DNA of 41,657 nt from Candidatus Zixiibacteriota bacterium (GTDB taxonomy: Bacteria; Zixibacteria; MSB-5A5; GN15; JAAZOE01), in contig JAGLON010000053.1 of NCBI GenBank assembly GCA_023138975.1, forward strand, positions 1-41,657. Direction: 5' to 3'. Below the pieces are notes generated by a model that saw nothing but the letters and a program-made list of their open reading frames with translations, was not told where the DNA came from and did no database searches. Of the stretch, positions 31,460 through 39,398 are shown in pieces. Every line of letters begins with the position of its first letter. Positions within the stretch are counted from its first letter, which is position 1. Position numbers and translations under genes: made by a program.

Positions 31460-32450
31460 AGCCAGATATTATAAAAAGCTTGAAAACCAAACTGTCAGAT
31501 GTCAGCTTTGTCCGGCCAATTGTAAATTAAAGCCGGGTAAACTGGGATTCTGCGACAGTCGTTTTAACAAAGATGGAATTCTTTTTACTGATAATTTCGG
31601 TGAAACAGTAACTGTTTCCTTAGACCCGATTGAAAAGAAACCGCTCTATCATTTTCTTCCCGATACAAATATTGTCTCCATCGGAGCCAACGCCTGCAAT
31701 ATGACCTGCAAACACTGCCAAAACTGGCAGATATCACAAACTAAAGTTCCAACGACCTATATTGCTCCGGCGGCATTACCGGATGTCGGGCGTCAAAACA
31801 GGTCCATCGGTGTTGCCTATACTTACACGGAACCGATAATCTGGTTTGAGTACATCATGGAATCCGCGCCTTTGGTAAAACAGGCTGGGCTGGCCAATGT
31901 CATGGTTACAAATGGATATATAAATCCGGAGCCTCTCGAAGAGCTTCTGCCGCTAATCGACGCCTTTAATGTCGATTTAAAAAGTATCAGACCTGAGTTT
32001 TATTCAAAAATCTGTGGCGGGAAACTCGAACCGGTCAAGAACACGATTAAAAGAATTGCCTCGTCTGATTCACATTTGGAATTAACTTATCTGGTTATAA
32101 CCGGTCTAAACGATTCTGACGATGATTTTGCTCAACTCGGTGAGTTTATAGCATCGGTCGATAAAAAAATTCCGCTCCACATCTCGGCCTATCATCCCAG
32201 TTATAAACTTGATCTTCCAGCTACAGATACGATCACATTAAAGAATGCCTATGAAATATTATCCTCCCACCTTTCGTATGTCTTTGTAGGGAATCGAGAG
32301 ATAAAAGGATGTTCTGACAGCCGATGTCAATCATGTGGAAAAACGCTTATAATACGAAGCGGTTATCAGATTGCTGTTGACGCGGTTGATAGTAGAGGAA
32401 ACTGCAGGGAATGCGGTCAAAGTAGCGAAATTATTATATCAATACAATAA
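31449..32450 (+). CDS. AmmeMemoRadiSam system radical SAM enzyme AmrS
   Basis: The ATG at 31449 overlaps the preceding gene by 11 bases and yields 333 residues, the usual AmrS length. The radical SAM cluster CNMTCKHC (Cys83, 87, 90) is preceded by SIGAN, and an N-terminal CQLCPANCKLKPGKLGFC Cys group (18-35) is typical of the AmrS/PflA-like branch. AYTYTEPIIWFEY and DAFNVDLK complete the SAM barrel. A C-terminal CxxCG-type zinc motif (CSDSRCQSCG) lies near 298-307. AmrS works with the AmmeMemo proteins AmrA and AmrB in a poorly understood reaction; neither gene is in this window. Confidence 0.85.
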   Translation: MKSEARYYKKLENQTVRCQLCPANCKLKPGKLGFCDSRFNKDGILFTDNFGETVTVSLDPIEKKPLYHFLPDTNIVSIGANACNMTCKHCQNWQISQTKVPTTYIAPAALPDVGRQNRSIGVAYTYTEPIIWFEYIMESAPLVKQAGLANVMVTNGYINPEPLEELLPLIDAFNVDLKSIRPEFYSKICGGKLEPVKNTIKRIASSDSHLELTYLVITGLNDSDDDFAQLGEFIASVDKKIPLHISAYHPSYKLDLPATDTITLKNAYEILSSHLSYVFVGNREIKGCSDSRCQSCGKTLIIRSGYQIAVDAVDSRGNCRECGQSSEIIISIQ

Positions 32451-32574
32451 CACTGAAGTCTGCAGGAAAAAGCCGATTTAGCCGATAATAATAATTATCA
32501 GCAAATTGTGCTGTTAATACGTCTTGTATTGACGGGAAAAAGGAACCACCGGAGATTTAACTTCGTTTGAGCGT

Positions 32575-35376
32575 ATGATGACATTCTATCGGAAAACTAT
32601 AATCTATACCTTGTTTACTATTGCCTTAATGGCCTCTATGGTTCAGGCACAGTTTTATTTCGGCAAGAATAAGGTACAGTATACGAATTTTGATTGGCAG
32701 GTAATAACTACTGAGCATTTTACCATATATTTTTATTCTGCAGAAGAAGAGCTCGCTGAAATAGCGGCCAAATCAGCCGAAGAATCGTACCAATTTCTAG
32801 CCTCCAAATTCAAACATGAAATTTACTCCAAAATCCCGCTGATTATATATTCCACGCCTAATCATTTTGTCCAGACGAATGTAACCTTCTCCTTTTTACC
32901 GGAAAATGTAGCTGGGTTTACTGAGTTTCTCAAGGGCCGGGTCGTGGTACCGTTCAACGGTTCCTATTATGATTTTGCCCGCGTAATTCAACATGAACTG
33001 GTACACGTCTTTACGATTTCAAAAATCCATCGTCATGGGCGGGAGTCAGGGCGATATGCGGCTGTTTATCCGCCTCTTTGGTTTACTGAGGGAATCGCCG
33101 AATTCTGGTCACGCGAATGGGGCAGCGAAGCTGATTTGATTGTTCGGGACATGGTTATTAATGGAACTCTGCCGTCTATTGAACAGCTCTGGACAGTTCA
33201 CGGTACTTTTTTCATGTATAAGCTGGGACAATCCATATGCGAGTTTATCGCCATGGAATACGGTGAAGATAAATTAACACGGTTATTTGAAAACTGGCAT
33301 GTAGCTCGGAAATTCAATGATATTGTAAAATACACTCTCGGTGATGACCTTAATCAAGTCTCAGAAAAATGGGAATATTATCTCAAGAAAAAATACTATC
33401 CTCAAATAGCCAATCTCGATATGCCTGACAAACAGGCGACTCGTTTAACAGAAAAAGTTTTTGCCGTGAGACCGGTACCGGTATCGGTGGTTAATAATAA
33501 AGGACTGGAAGAACCATGGGTAATTTACAAAGCCAATAAAACCGGATATTCCGCTATCTATATGCAGCCGGCCAATAGAGTGAACGGTAAACCGGTTACT
33601 TTGCTCAAGGGTGAACGCTCAGCCAAATATGAATCGCTGCATCTGCTGTCGAGCGGTGTCGATCAGTATGGCAACAAGCTGCTTTCGTTTTCATCCAAAT
33701 CTCAGGAACGGGACGTTCTCTATATCTATGACTTATTGAAACGCAAAGTAATTAAACGATATGATTTTGAAAAGCTCGTAGCGGTGTCATCTCCAAGATT
33801 TTCGCCGGATGGTGAGTTTATAGTATTTACCGGCAATCATGCCTCAGGATATTCCGACCTCTTCTTGTTGAGGCTCTCTGACGGAGAGTTGACACAGCTC
33901 ACCTATGATATTTATAATGACCGTGATCCGGCTTTTGGAGCTGACGGCCGTTCAATTCTGTTTTCTTCCGACCGGGGCGGTATAGGGTACGACGGCTATA
34001 CTTCAATTTATCGGTATCAATTGGACTCAAGGTATACTGAGCGATTGACGTATGGCCGCTATAATGATCGCTCTCCTTCCGAAGATCCTACCGGCTCACG
34101 CATTCTGTTTTCTTCGGACCGGGGAGTCGAGCGCGCGATCAATTTGTTTATGATTGAAGAAGAGGGACAGATGTGTCAGGTGACTGAATATATCACTGGT
34201 GCGTTTGATCCCAGATTTTCCGAAGACGGCAATGATGTATATTTTTATGCCTACCAGAATCGCGGCTTTCATTTATTCCGGATCTCGGTCCAAGTATTAC
34301 GGTCGGTTCCGATTGAAGAAAAAGATTACTCTGATATAAGGTGGATTCCGGGGAAAATCGATTCAGAATCAAAGTCAAGCGCGGTTAAATACAAGACCGA
34401 CTACTCGCTTGATATTGCCCAATCAACCATTGCATATGATGGCGTTTACGGAACTATCGGAGGTATCCAGATCGCAATGAGTGATATTTTGGGCAATAAC
34501 ACTTTTATCTTTTTGCTGTCCAATACCGCCCGGGATAAAGATGAGTTCCTGACCAGCTTTAACGTTGGAGTGACATATTTACGGAGAACCAATCGCATCA
34601 ATTGGGGCGTTGGAGCATTTCATTTATATGACGAGTATCACAATGACTTTGACGGGTTTTATTTCGAACGGATAATCGGTGGAGTCGGACTATTAAGCTA
34701 CCCGTTTTCGAAGTTTGACCGAGTCGAAACCTCGCTTTTTGTGCGCCATAGCGACAAGGAAACGTACAGCGGTTTGAAGCGGAGGAGAGCTATTCCCGCT
34801 ACACATTTGATAAGTTTTATAAGCGACAACACCCTCTGGGAACCAACTGGACCGCTCGATGGCCGCCGATTGAATATAACCCTGGGGTATAGCGTTGATC
34901 TCAAAGAACAGAGAAACTTCAACCGTTTAGCCTTATTTGATTTTAGATTTTATCAACGGCTTAAGACATATTCCAGCTTAGCCAGCCGATTTTTTGCCTA
35001 CACATCATCAGGGTTGGAACCACAGCGATTGTACTTTGGAGGAAGCTGGTCGTTCAGAGGATATAGTCGCCGTCAGTTTTATAATCGTAATATCCTATTT
35101 AATTCGATAGAGGTCAGATTTCCTCTAATCAATGATCTTATTATTGCGTTTCCACCAGCTGCCATGCGGTTTCGCGGCATACGCGGGGCACTGTTCCACG
35201 ATATGGGTACGACCTGGGATAATCGCTGGACCGGTTGGAAAGGGTCGTTTGGAGCTTCGATTCGATTGGCATTGGGCTATTTGGTTGTTTTAAGGCTCGA
35301 CTTTTCCAGAACACATAATTTCCGCTGGATATCAAATAGAACCCGAACTGATTTCTTCTTTGGGTGGAACTTCTGA
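32575..35376 (+). CDS. Outer-membrane gluzincin protease with beta-propeller and BamA-like barrel
   Basis: This 933-residue protein joins three modules. After a signal peptide (1-25), residues about 40-270 form a peptidase-MA-type metalloprotease with HELVH (His140, Glu141, His144) and the distal Glu in WFTEGIAEF (about 169-177). Residues about 300-610 are PD40/TolB-like propeller blades (SPRFSPDGEFIVFTGN, GRSILFSSDRGG, GSRILFSSDRGVE). Residues about 640-933 are an outer-membrane barrel of the BamA/TamA surface-antigen type: YFGGSWSFRGYSRR matches the conserved GG-SFRGY strand, and the chain ends FFFGWNF. The protease probably acts in the periplasm next to its own barrel. Two ATGs (32575 and 32578) are possible; the ribosome site is weak. 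The next gene overlaps by one base. Confidence 0.8.
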   Translation: MMTFYRKTIIYTLFTIALMASMVQAQFYFGKNKVQYTNFDWQVITTEHFTIYFYSAEEELAEIAAKSAEESYQFLASKFKHEIYSKIPLIIYSTPNHFVQTNVTFSFLPENVAGFTEFLKGRVVVPFNGSYYDFARVIQHELVHVFTISKIHRHGRESGRYAAVYPPLWFTEGIAEFWSREWGSEADLIVRDMVINGTLPSIEQLWTVHGTFFMYKLGQSICEFIAMEYGEDKLTRLFENWHVARKFNDIVKYTLGDDLNQVSEKWEYYLKKKYYPQIANLDMPDKQATRLTEKVFAVRPVPVSVVNNKGLEEPWVIYKANKTGYSAIYMQPANRVNGKPVTLLKGERSAKYESLHLLSSGVDQYGNKLLSFSSKSQERDVLYIYDLLKRKVIKRYDFEKLVAVSSPRFSPDGEFIVFTGNHASGYSDLFLLRLSDGELTQLTYDIYNDRDPAFGADGRSILFSSDRGGIGYDGYTSIYRYQLDSRYTERLTYGRYNDRSPSEDPTGSRILFSSDRGVERAINLFMIEEEGQMCQVTEYITGAFDPRFSEDGNDVYFYAYQNRGFHLFRISVQVLRSVPIEEKDYSDIRWIPGKIDSESKSSAVKYKTDYSLDIAQSTIAYDGVYGTIGGIQIAMSDILGNNTFIFLLSNTARDKDEFLTSFNVGVTYLRRTNRINWGVGAFHLYDEYHNDFDGFYFERIIGGVGLLSYPFSKFDRVETSLFVRHSDKETYSGLKRRRAIPATHLISFISDNTLWEPTGPLDGRRLNITLGYSVDLKEQRNFNRLALFDFRFYQRLKTYSSLASRFFAYTSSGLEPQRLYFGGSWSFRGYSRRQFYNRNILFNSIEVRFPLINDLIIAFPPAAMRFRGIRGALFHDMGTTWDNRWTGWKGSFGASIRLALGYLVVLRLDFSRTHNFRWISNRTRTDFFFGWNF

Positions 35377-36497
35377 TGATTTATCGGTCTATCTTACTTT
35401 GGTTGGCGATAATACTGATTACCGGGTGCGCAATACCGAAGAAAATGTCTCGTTCCAGAGGCTATTTCAAGCCGGTAAACCCATCCGGAGGGGCGGCTGT
35501 AAGTCACCCTTACAACTCAAGCAATACCTTTAACGGTCGCCTTAACCTGTTGTACGAAAGAAAAGTAAGAGGGGCAACAGGAAGCCCTATTTATATTGGT
35601 GAGTCCAGTCTGGGATACCTGACAACCAAACGGCGTTTTATATTTCTCGATCAGGAAAACGGTAATTTGGTCTGCCGGGTTAAAAAAGGTAAAGGGTATA
35701 TCCTAAATCCCATTGTGACCGATTCTTTAATTGTCTTAACCCGAAAATTGACTCTCGGGCAGATTCGGGTAAGAAACTTCTTCACCAACAAAACAATACA
35801 GACCAGGACGGTAAAACATATTCGTTCGGGGCCGATATTAAGTAATAACAACCTGATTCTCGGCACCGTAAACGGAATTATGGCGTTATCGTTTCCGGAG
35901 CTAAAATTCAAGTGGGAGCACAAGCTTGGCCAACTGGTTAATATTAATCCGGTAAGCGATGGTGACATAATTTATTTCACTTCCGGCTCAGGAACAGTTG
36001 GAGCGTTGAAAGCAGATAATGGAGACATGATTTGGGAGAAAAAACTTCCCGCAAGCGTTATTTCAGAAATCAGTCTCGGACGTTATTTGTATCTCGGGCT
36101 GTCCAACAATAGCCTGGTGGCTTTGAGTAAAACCGACGGAATAGAGGTTTGGAGTAAACAATTGGAATTTCCAATTCAAGGCAAAGGTTTTGAATCCGGC
36201 GAACGATTATATATCGGTGCCGATGATGGAAATGTCTATTGTTTATCCATCTACTCAGGAACAACAGTGTGGGAGTTTGCAACCGATGGCATCGTAACAG
36301 CTCAGCCTGTTGTTTACAATAATACTGTTTTGGTTGGTTCCCATGACCGCTTTTTCTATAGCATTAATTCTGAGAGCGGCGATATGCTGGATAAACAGCT
36401 ATTGGAGGGTCCGGTAAGTTACGCGGCGGCAATTCATAATAATCGTATCTTTGTCGCCTGTAGAAAAAACCGCTTGTATTGTTTTGAGGGAAATTAA
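35376..36497 (+). CDS. PQQ-type beta-propeller lipoprotein (BamB-like)
   Basis: The ATG at 35376 overlaps the preceding stop by one base. The 373-residue protein has a lipoprotein signal (ILITGC, Cys about 18) and, from about residue 60, repeated PQQ-like blades (SGSGTVGALKADNGDMIWEK, LVALSKTDGIEVWSK, GNVYCLSIYSGTTVWEF, FYSINSESGDMLDKQ). BamB is such a propeller in the BAM complex and binds BamA-like proteins; here it is coded directly after a protein with a BamA-like barrel, so an assembly-scaffold role for that protein is an attractive inference. The shape alone does not prove BamB function. Confidence 0.7.
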   Translation: MIYRSILLWLAIILITGCAIPKKMSRSRGYFKPVNPSGGAAVSHPYNSSNTFNGRLNLLYERKVRGATGSPIYIGESSLGYLTTKRRFIFLDQENGNLVCRVKKGKGYILNPIVTDSLIVLTRKLTLGQIRVRNFFTNKTIQTRTVKHIRSGPILSNNNLILGTVNGIMALSFPELKFKWEHKLGQLVNINPVSDGDIIYFTSGSGTVGALKADNGDMIWEKKLPASVISEISLGRYLYLGLSNNSLVALSKTDGIEVWSKQLEFPIQGKGFESGERLYIGADDGNVYCLSIYSGTTVWEFATDGIVTAQPVVYNNTVLVGSHDRFFYSINSESGDMLDKQLLEGPVSYAAAIHNNRIFVACRKNRLYCFEGN

Positions 36498-38692
36498 TGA
36501 ATCGTTCTATCAATCTCAGTGAAAAGAGTTTAATGACAGATGTCAGAGAATTGTCTCGTGAAATTGTACATGAGCTATTTCTGATATGCCGAAAAGCCGG
36601 TATTTATTCCAGTGATCATCCAATGGTCGTTAAAGGAATGAATAAACCGTTTTTGGGGATGCAAAGAGTTTTTGCCTATAAAAAGTATTTCAGTATCTAT
36701 TTTACGGGCGGACGATTGTACGCCAATAATATATTAATTACTGATGTCGGGGCTTCTAACTATCTCAAAGAGAAAATGCACGACTTTGAAATTCAGTCAT
36801 TTTTATTTGAGGAACACCTGACAGTTGAAGATCTTGCCGCCTTTGTCGGTCGCTTGGTCAGCAGGTTTTCACCGGGACATCATGATTCCGATATTACATC
36901 TTTTCTTGAACAAAGAAAAATCTCAACCATTCTTATAAATGATGAATTGGCGGAAACACTTTTTGATTCGGGACTACGGTATCAAGAAGGAAAAGGCAAA
37001 TCATACTCTGTTCGGCAGCTAATTTCCGATTATTTTACGGGTGAAATTGCCTTGGCAATCAAAATACTAACCAGTAATTATGAAAATACCGGAGAGCAGG
37101 CTGACAATACTGGCATTGACTACCATTGTGAGATAGTACGTCATCTCTTGCCAGAGAAATTTGCCCAGTTGCCGCCGTCTGAGTTAAAAGCTATGGCTGA
37201 TCATATTCTAAATTCACATGAAAAGTTTGATCAAAGCGCTATCAACCAACTCAGCCAGCTGGTACATTCTTTTGACTATCATCCGAAGCGAGAAGTTCTT
37301 ATTGGGCTTATTCAGAACGAACTGGTTGCACGGAATATTGATAATGATGCCATGAATAAATCATTAAGCTCACCAGCCATATTGAAAATGGAAAATTCAT
37401 ATGATATAGATAGGATTGTCAATAAATTCTTCTCGGAAGAATCAGAAGACTCCCTTTTCGACTCTTTCCATGACAGCTTTATGAGGTTGGTGCGTACCCG
37501 CCAAATGGGTAAAGCATCTTCGGTCTCTGAGACGGTAATATCGCATCTGTCTTCGGACAACGCACTTTACAGACAATATGCGATGATTCTACTAAAAGAT
37601 ATAACAAATTCTGGTATCTCAGTAGGCGAATTGAATTATCTTGTTGTCTTATTAGAGCAGTTGAGAATTATGTTTACACAAGGTAGGGAAACATTGGAGT
37701 TTTCCGAAATAGCGGTATTCATACTTCGACTCGCAATAGTGAACCGCAGATATGATGCCGTTGCGGAATTCCTTACCGTAATCTCATCCGGCCGAAGGTT
37801 CGAAAATGGGGTCACAACCTATGACTCTATTACTGTCAAGCGTATTTTCGATGATCTGAATGACCGGGAGTTGATATCATTTTTAATTCGTGAAATCTAT
37901 CAGTCTGATACCGGGAGGATAAAAGCTACCCGTGATATTCTCATCGCCATTCAATCGGAGGAAGTCGCGGTTCAGTTGGCTCAGATTGTTATCCATCCCA
38001 ATCGATATGTCCGGCAGTATTGCCTGAAGGTTCTATCCGCTCTCGGAAAACCGGCAGTAACAATATTCTCTGAAATTCTTCGTGATGAAAGCAATTTCTA
38101 TCGGCCCATCGAGCGTAGAGAACTTCCTGACGAACAGTGGTATTTGGTCCGAAATGCCATTTTTATCCTCGGCAATCTAAAAGATTCTGAAGCCTGTCAT
38201 GCGTTGAGATTGAGGTTATCCGATTCCGACGTCAGGGTAAGAATGGAGATTGTCAAGGCTCTCGAGAAAATCGCAGGTGAAAACGCGGTCGATTTACTAA
38301 TGGTTTTGGCCGAAGATCCCGACGAATCTATACGTGAAGCGGCAATAATAACTCTTGGCCTTTTCCGTCAACCGGGGCTTTATCCGTTCTTTATTGACCT
38401 GCTAAAGCGCCAGAAAACAGAAATATTGCGAGTAATTAACGCCATAGCAATGACTGGAACCAATGAAGCTCATGAATACCTGACAAGCCTTTTGGAAAAT
38501 ATGAGCGAGTTGAAGGAGCTTACTTCTGGAAAGGCATCGGTAGCCGACATTAAGAAAATGATTATATCAACATTAGAAAAATTCGGTAATGAAAAATCAC
38601 GACAAATAGCTGAGGATTGTAAGACAAATTTGAATAGTAATCTCAGTAAGACAGCCAAGCTGTTGATTGGCAAGTTTAATTCAAATAGTTAA
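36497..38692 (+). CDS. HEAT-repeat protein with an HD-GYP/HEAT-associated N-terminal module
   Basis: The ATG overlaps the preceding stop by one base. The 731-residue protein has no signal or membrane helix. Residues 10-120 resemble the module that precedes HEAT or HD-GYP domains in many delta-proteobacterial-type proteins (LFLICRKAGIYSSDHPMV, a strand with GGRLYANNILIT, FEEHLTVEDLAAFVGRLV). From about 330 on, helical hairpins recur, and between 480 and 725 clear HEAT units are visible (IHPNRYVRQYCLKVLSALG, LRLSDSDVRVRMEIVKALEK, AEDPDESIREAAIITLGLFR). It is probably a cytoplasmic scaffold. Co-transcription with two envelope proteins is unexplained. Confidence 0.65.
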   Translation: MNRSINLSEKSLMTDVRELSREIVHELFLICRKAGIYSSDHPMVVKGMNKPFLGMQRVFAYKKYFSIYFTGGRLYANNILITDVGASNYLKEKMHDFEIQSFLFEEHLTVEDLAAFVGRLVSRFSPGHHDSDITSFLEQRKISTILINDELAETLFDSGLRYQEGKGKSYSVRQLISDYFTGEIALAIKILTSNYENTGEQADNTGIDYHCEIVRHLLPEKFAQLPPSELKAMADHILNSHEKFDQSAINQLSQLVHSFDYHPKREVLIGLIQNELVARNIDNDAMNKSLSSPAILKMENSYDIDRIVNKFFSEESEDSLFDSFHDSFMRLVRTRQMGKASSVSETVISHLSSDNALYRQYAMILLKDITNSGISVGELNYLVVLLEQLRIMFTQGRETLEFSEIAVFILRLAIVNRRYDAVAEFLTVISSGRRFENGVTTYDSITVKRIFDDLNDRELISFLIREIYQSDTGRIKATRDILIAIQSEEVAVQLAQIVIHPNRYVRQYCLKVLSALGKPAVTIFSEILRDESNFYRPIERRELPDEQWYLVRNAIFILGNLKDSEACHALRLRLSDSDVRVRMEIVKALEKIAGENAVDLLMVLAEDPDESIREAAIITLGLFRQPGLYPFFIDLLKRQKTEILRVINAIAMTGTNEAHEYLTSLLENMSELKELTSGKASVADIKKMIISTLEKFGNEKSRQIAEDCKTNLNSNLSKTAKLLIGKFNSNS

Positions 38693-38733
38693 CTGACAAT
38701 TCGGCAGTGAGACTGCCAATAAGAGTCTTTGTG

Positions 38734-38769
38734 GCGCACCGCTAATGTCAATTTGGCGGTGCGCTTTTT
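38734..38769 (+). terminator. Rho-independent terminator
   Basis: GCGCACCGC (38734-38742) pairs with GCGGTGCGC (38756-38764), 9 pairs with a 13-base loop, followed by TTTTT. It ends the three-gene operon. Confidence 0.85.
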
Positions 38770-38797
38770 GTTTAATTCCCTAAATACTACCTAACTC

Positions 38798-38851
38798 CTT
38801 GAAACATAATTAGTAACAATAATTGGCACGCAATATGTTTAGTAATACATA
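38798..38851 (+). promoter_or_regulatory. Promoter region of hsp20, sigma factor uncertain
   Basis: TTGGCACG at 38823-38830 is a perfect sigma54 -24 box; at the -12 position ATGT replaces TTGC, so GG is followed after 10 bases by GT rather than GC. The same bases can be read as a sigma70 pair, TTGGCA (38823-38828) with TACATA (38846-38851) at 17-base spacing. CTTGAAA at 38798-38804 equals a sigma32 -35 box but lacks a matching -10. No CIRCE element was seen. Confidence 0.4.
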
Positions 38852-38887
38852 GAATAAGAAAATAATTTGAATTTCAAGGAGAAGACA

Positions 38888-39313
38888 ATGAGATTTGTAG
38901 TAAATAATCAGGGATCAGATTTTGGGAATTGCGGATTTGAATGGAATAATCCTTCACATGGCCGTGAATTTCGTCGAGAAAACCCAAATTTCCCGGTAAA
39001 TATGGAATTAATCGAGGGCAAGGATGCCTTCACTATAATCGCGGAACTTCCCGGTATGTCCAAAGAAGACATTAAAATCAATATAGAAAACGAAGTTCTA
39101 ACCATCACCGGTGAACGGAAACAGGATAAGAATGACAACGAAAACATCCTCTGGTCAGAGCGGTTCTTCGGTCGTTTTAGAAGGGATTATCGAGTTGGTA
39201 ATCGAGTGGATAATGGAAATATCCGCGCGCGCTTTAATAACGGTCTCCTCACTATAACATTGCCGCTCAAAGAAGAAGTTAAACCGAAAAGTATTGAAGT
39301 AGCGGTTAATTAA
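38888..39313 (+). CDS. Small heat-shock protein (Hsp20/alpha-crystallin)
   Basis: The ATG at 38888 follows AAGGAG and gives 141 residues. The alpha-crystallin domain spans about 38-130: MELIEGKDAFTIIAELPGM, INIENEVLTITGERK, then the ERFFGRFRRDYRV strand and the NGLLTITLPLKEE signature. The C-terminal tail has SIEV, a weak IxI/V motif. It is an ATP-independent holdase that hands clients to DnaK, whose gene follows after 85 bases. A hairpin without T run sits between them, so the two may share one transcript. Confidence 0.92.
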   Translation: MRFVVNNQGSDFGNCGFEWNNPSHGREFRRENPNFPVNMELIEGKDAFTIIAELPGMSKEDIKINIENEVLTITGERKQDKNDNENILWSERFFGRFRRDYRVGNRVDNGNIRARFNNGLLTITLPLKEEVKPKSIEVAVN

Positions 39314-39341
39314 GGACAAAAGGGTTCCTTGAACTGTATTA

Positions 39342-39375
39342 AGATACGGGCCTTATCGCATTTTGGCCCGTATCT
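39342..39375 (+). promoter_or_regulatory. Perfect 11-bp hairpin in the hsp20-dnaK gap
   Basis: AGATACGGGCC (39342-39352) and GGCCCGTATCT (39365-39375) pair fully around a 12-base loop. No T run follows. The stem ends about 10 bases before the dnaK ribosome site. It may be a processing, stability or pausing element; the ribosome site itself is not sequestered. Confidence 0.6.
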
Positions 39376-39398
39376 CGGAAATTAAAGAGGTAAGTCAA

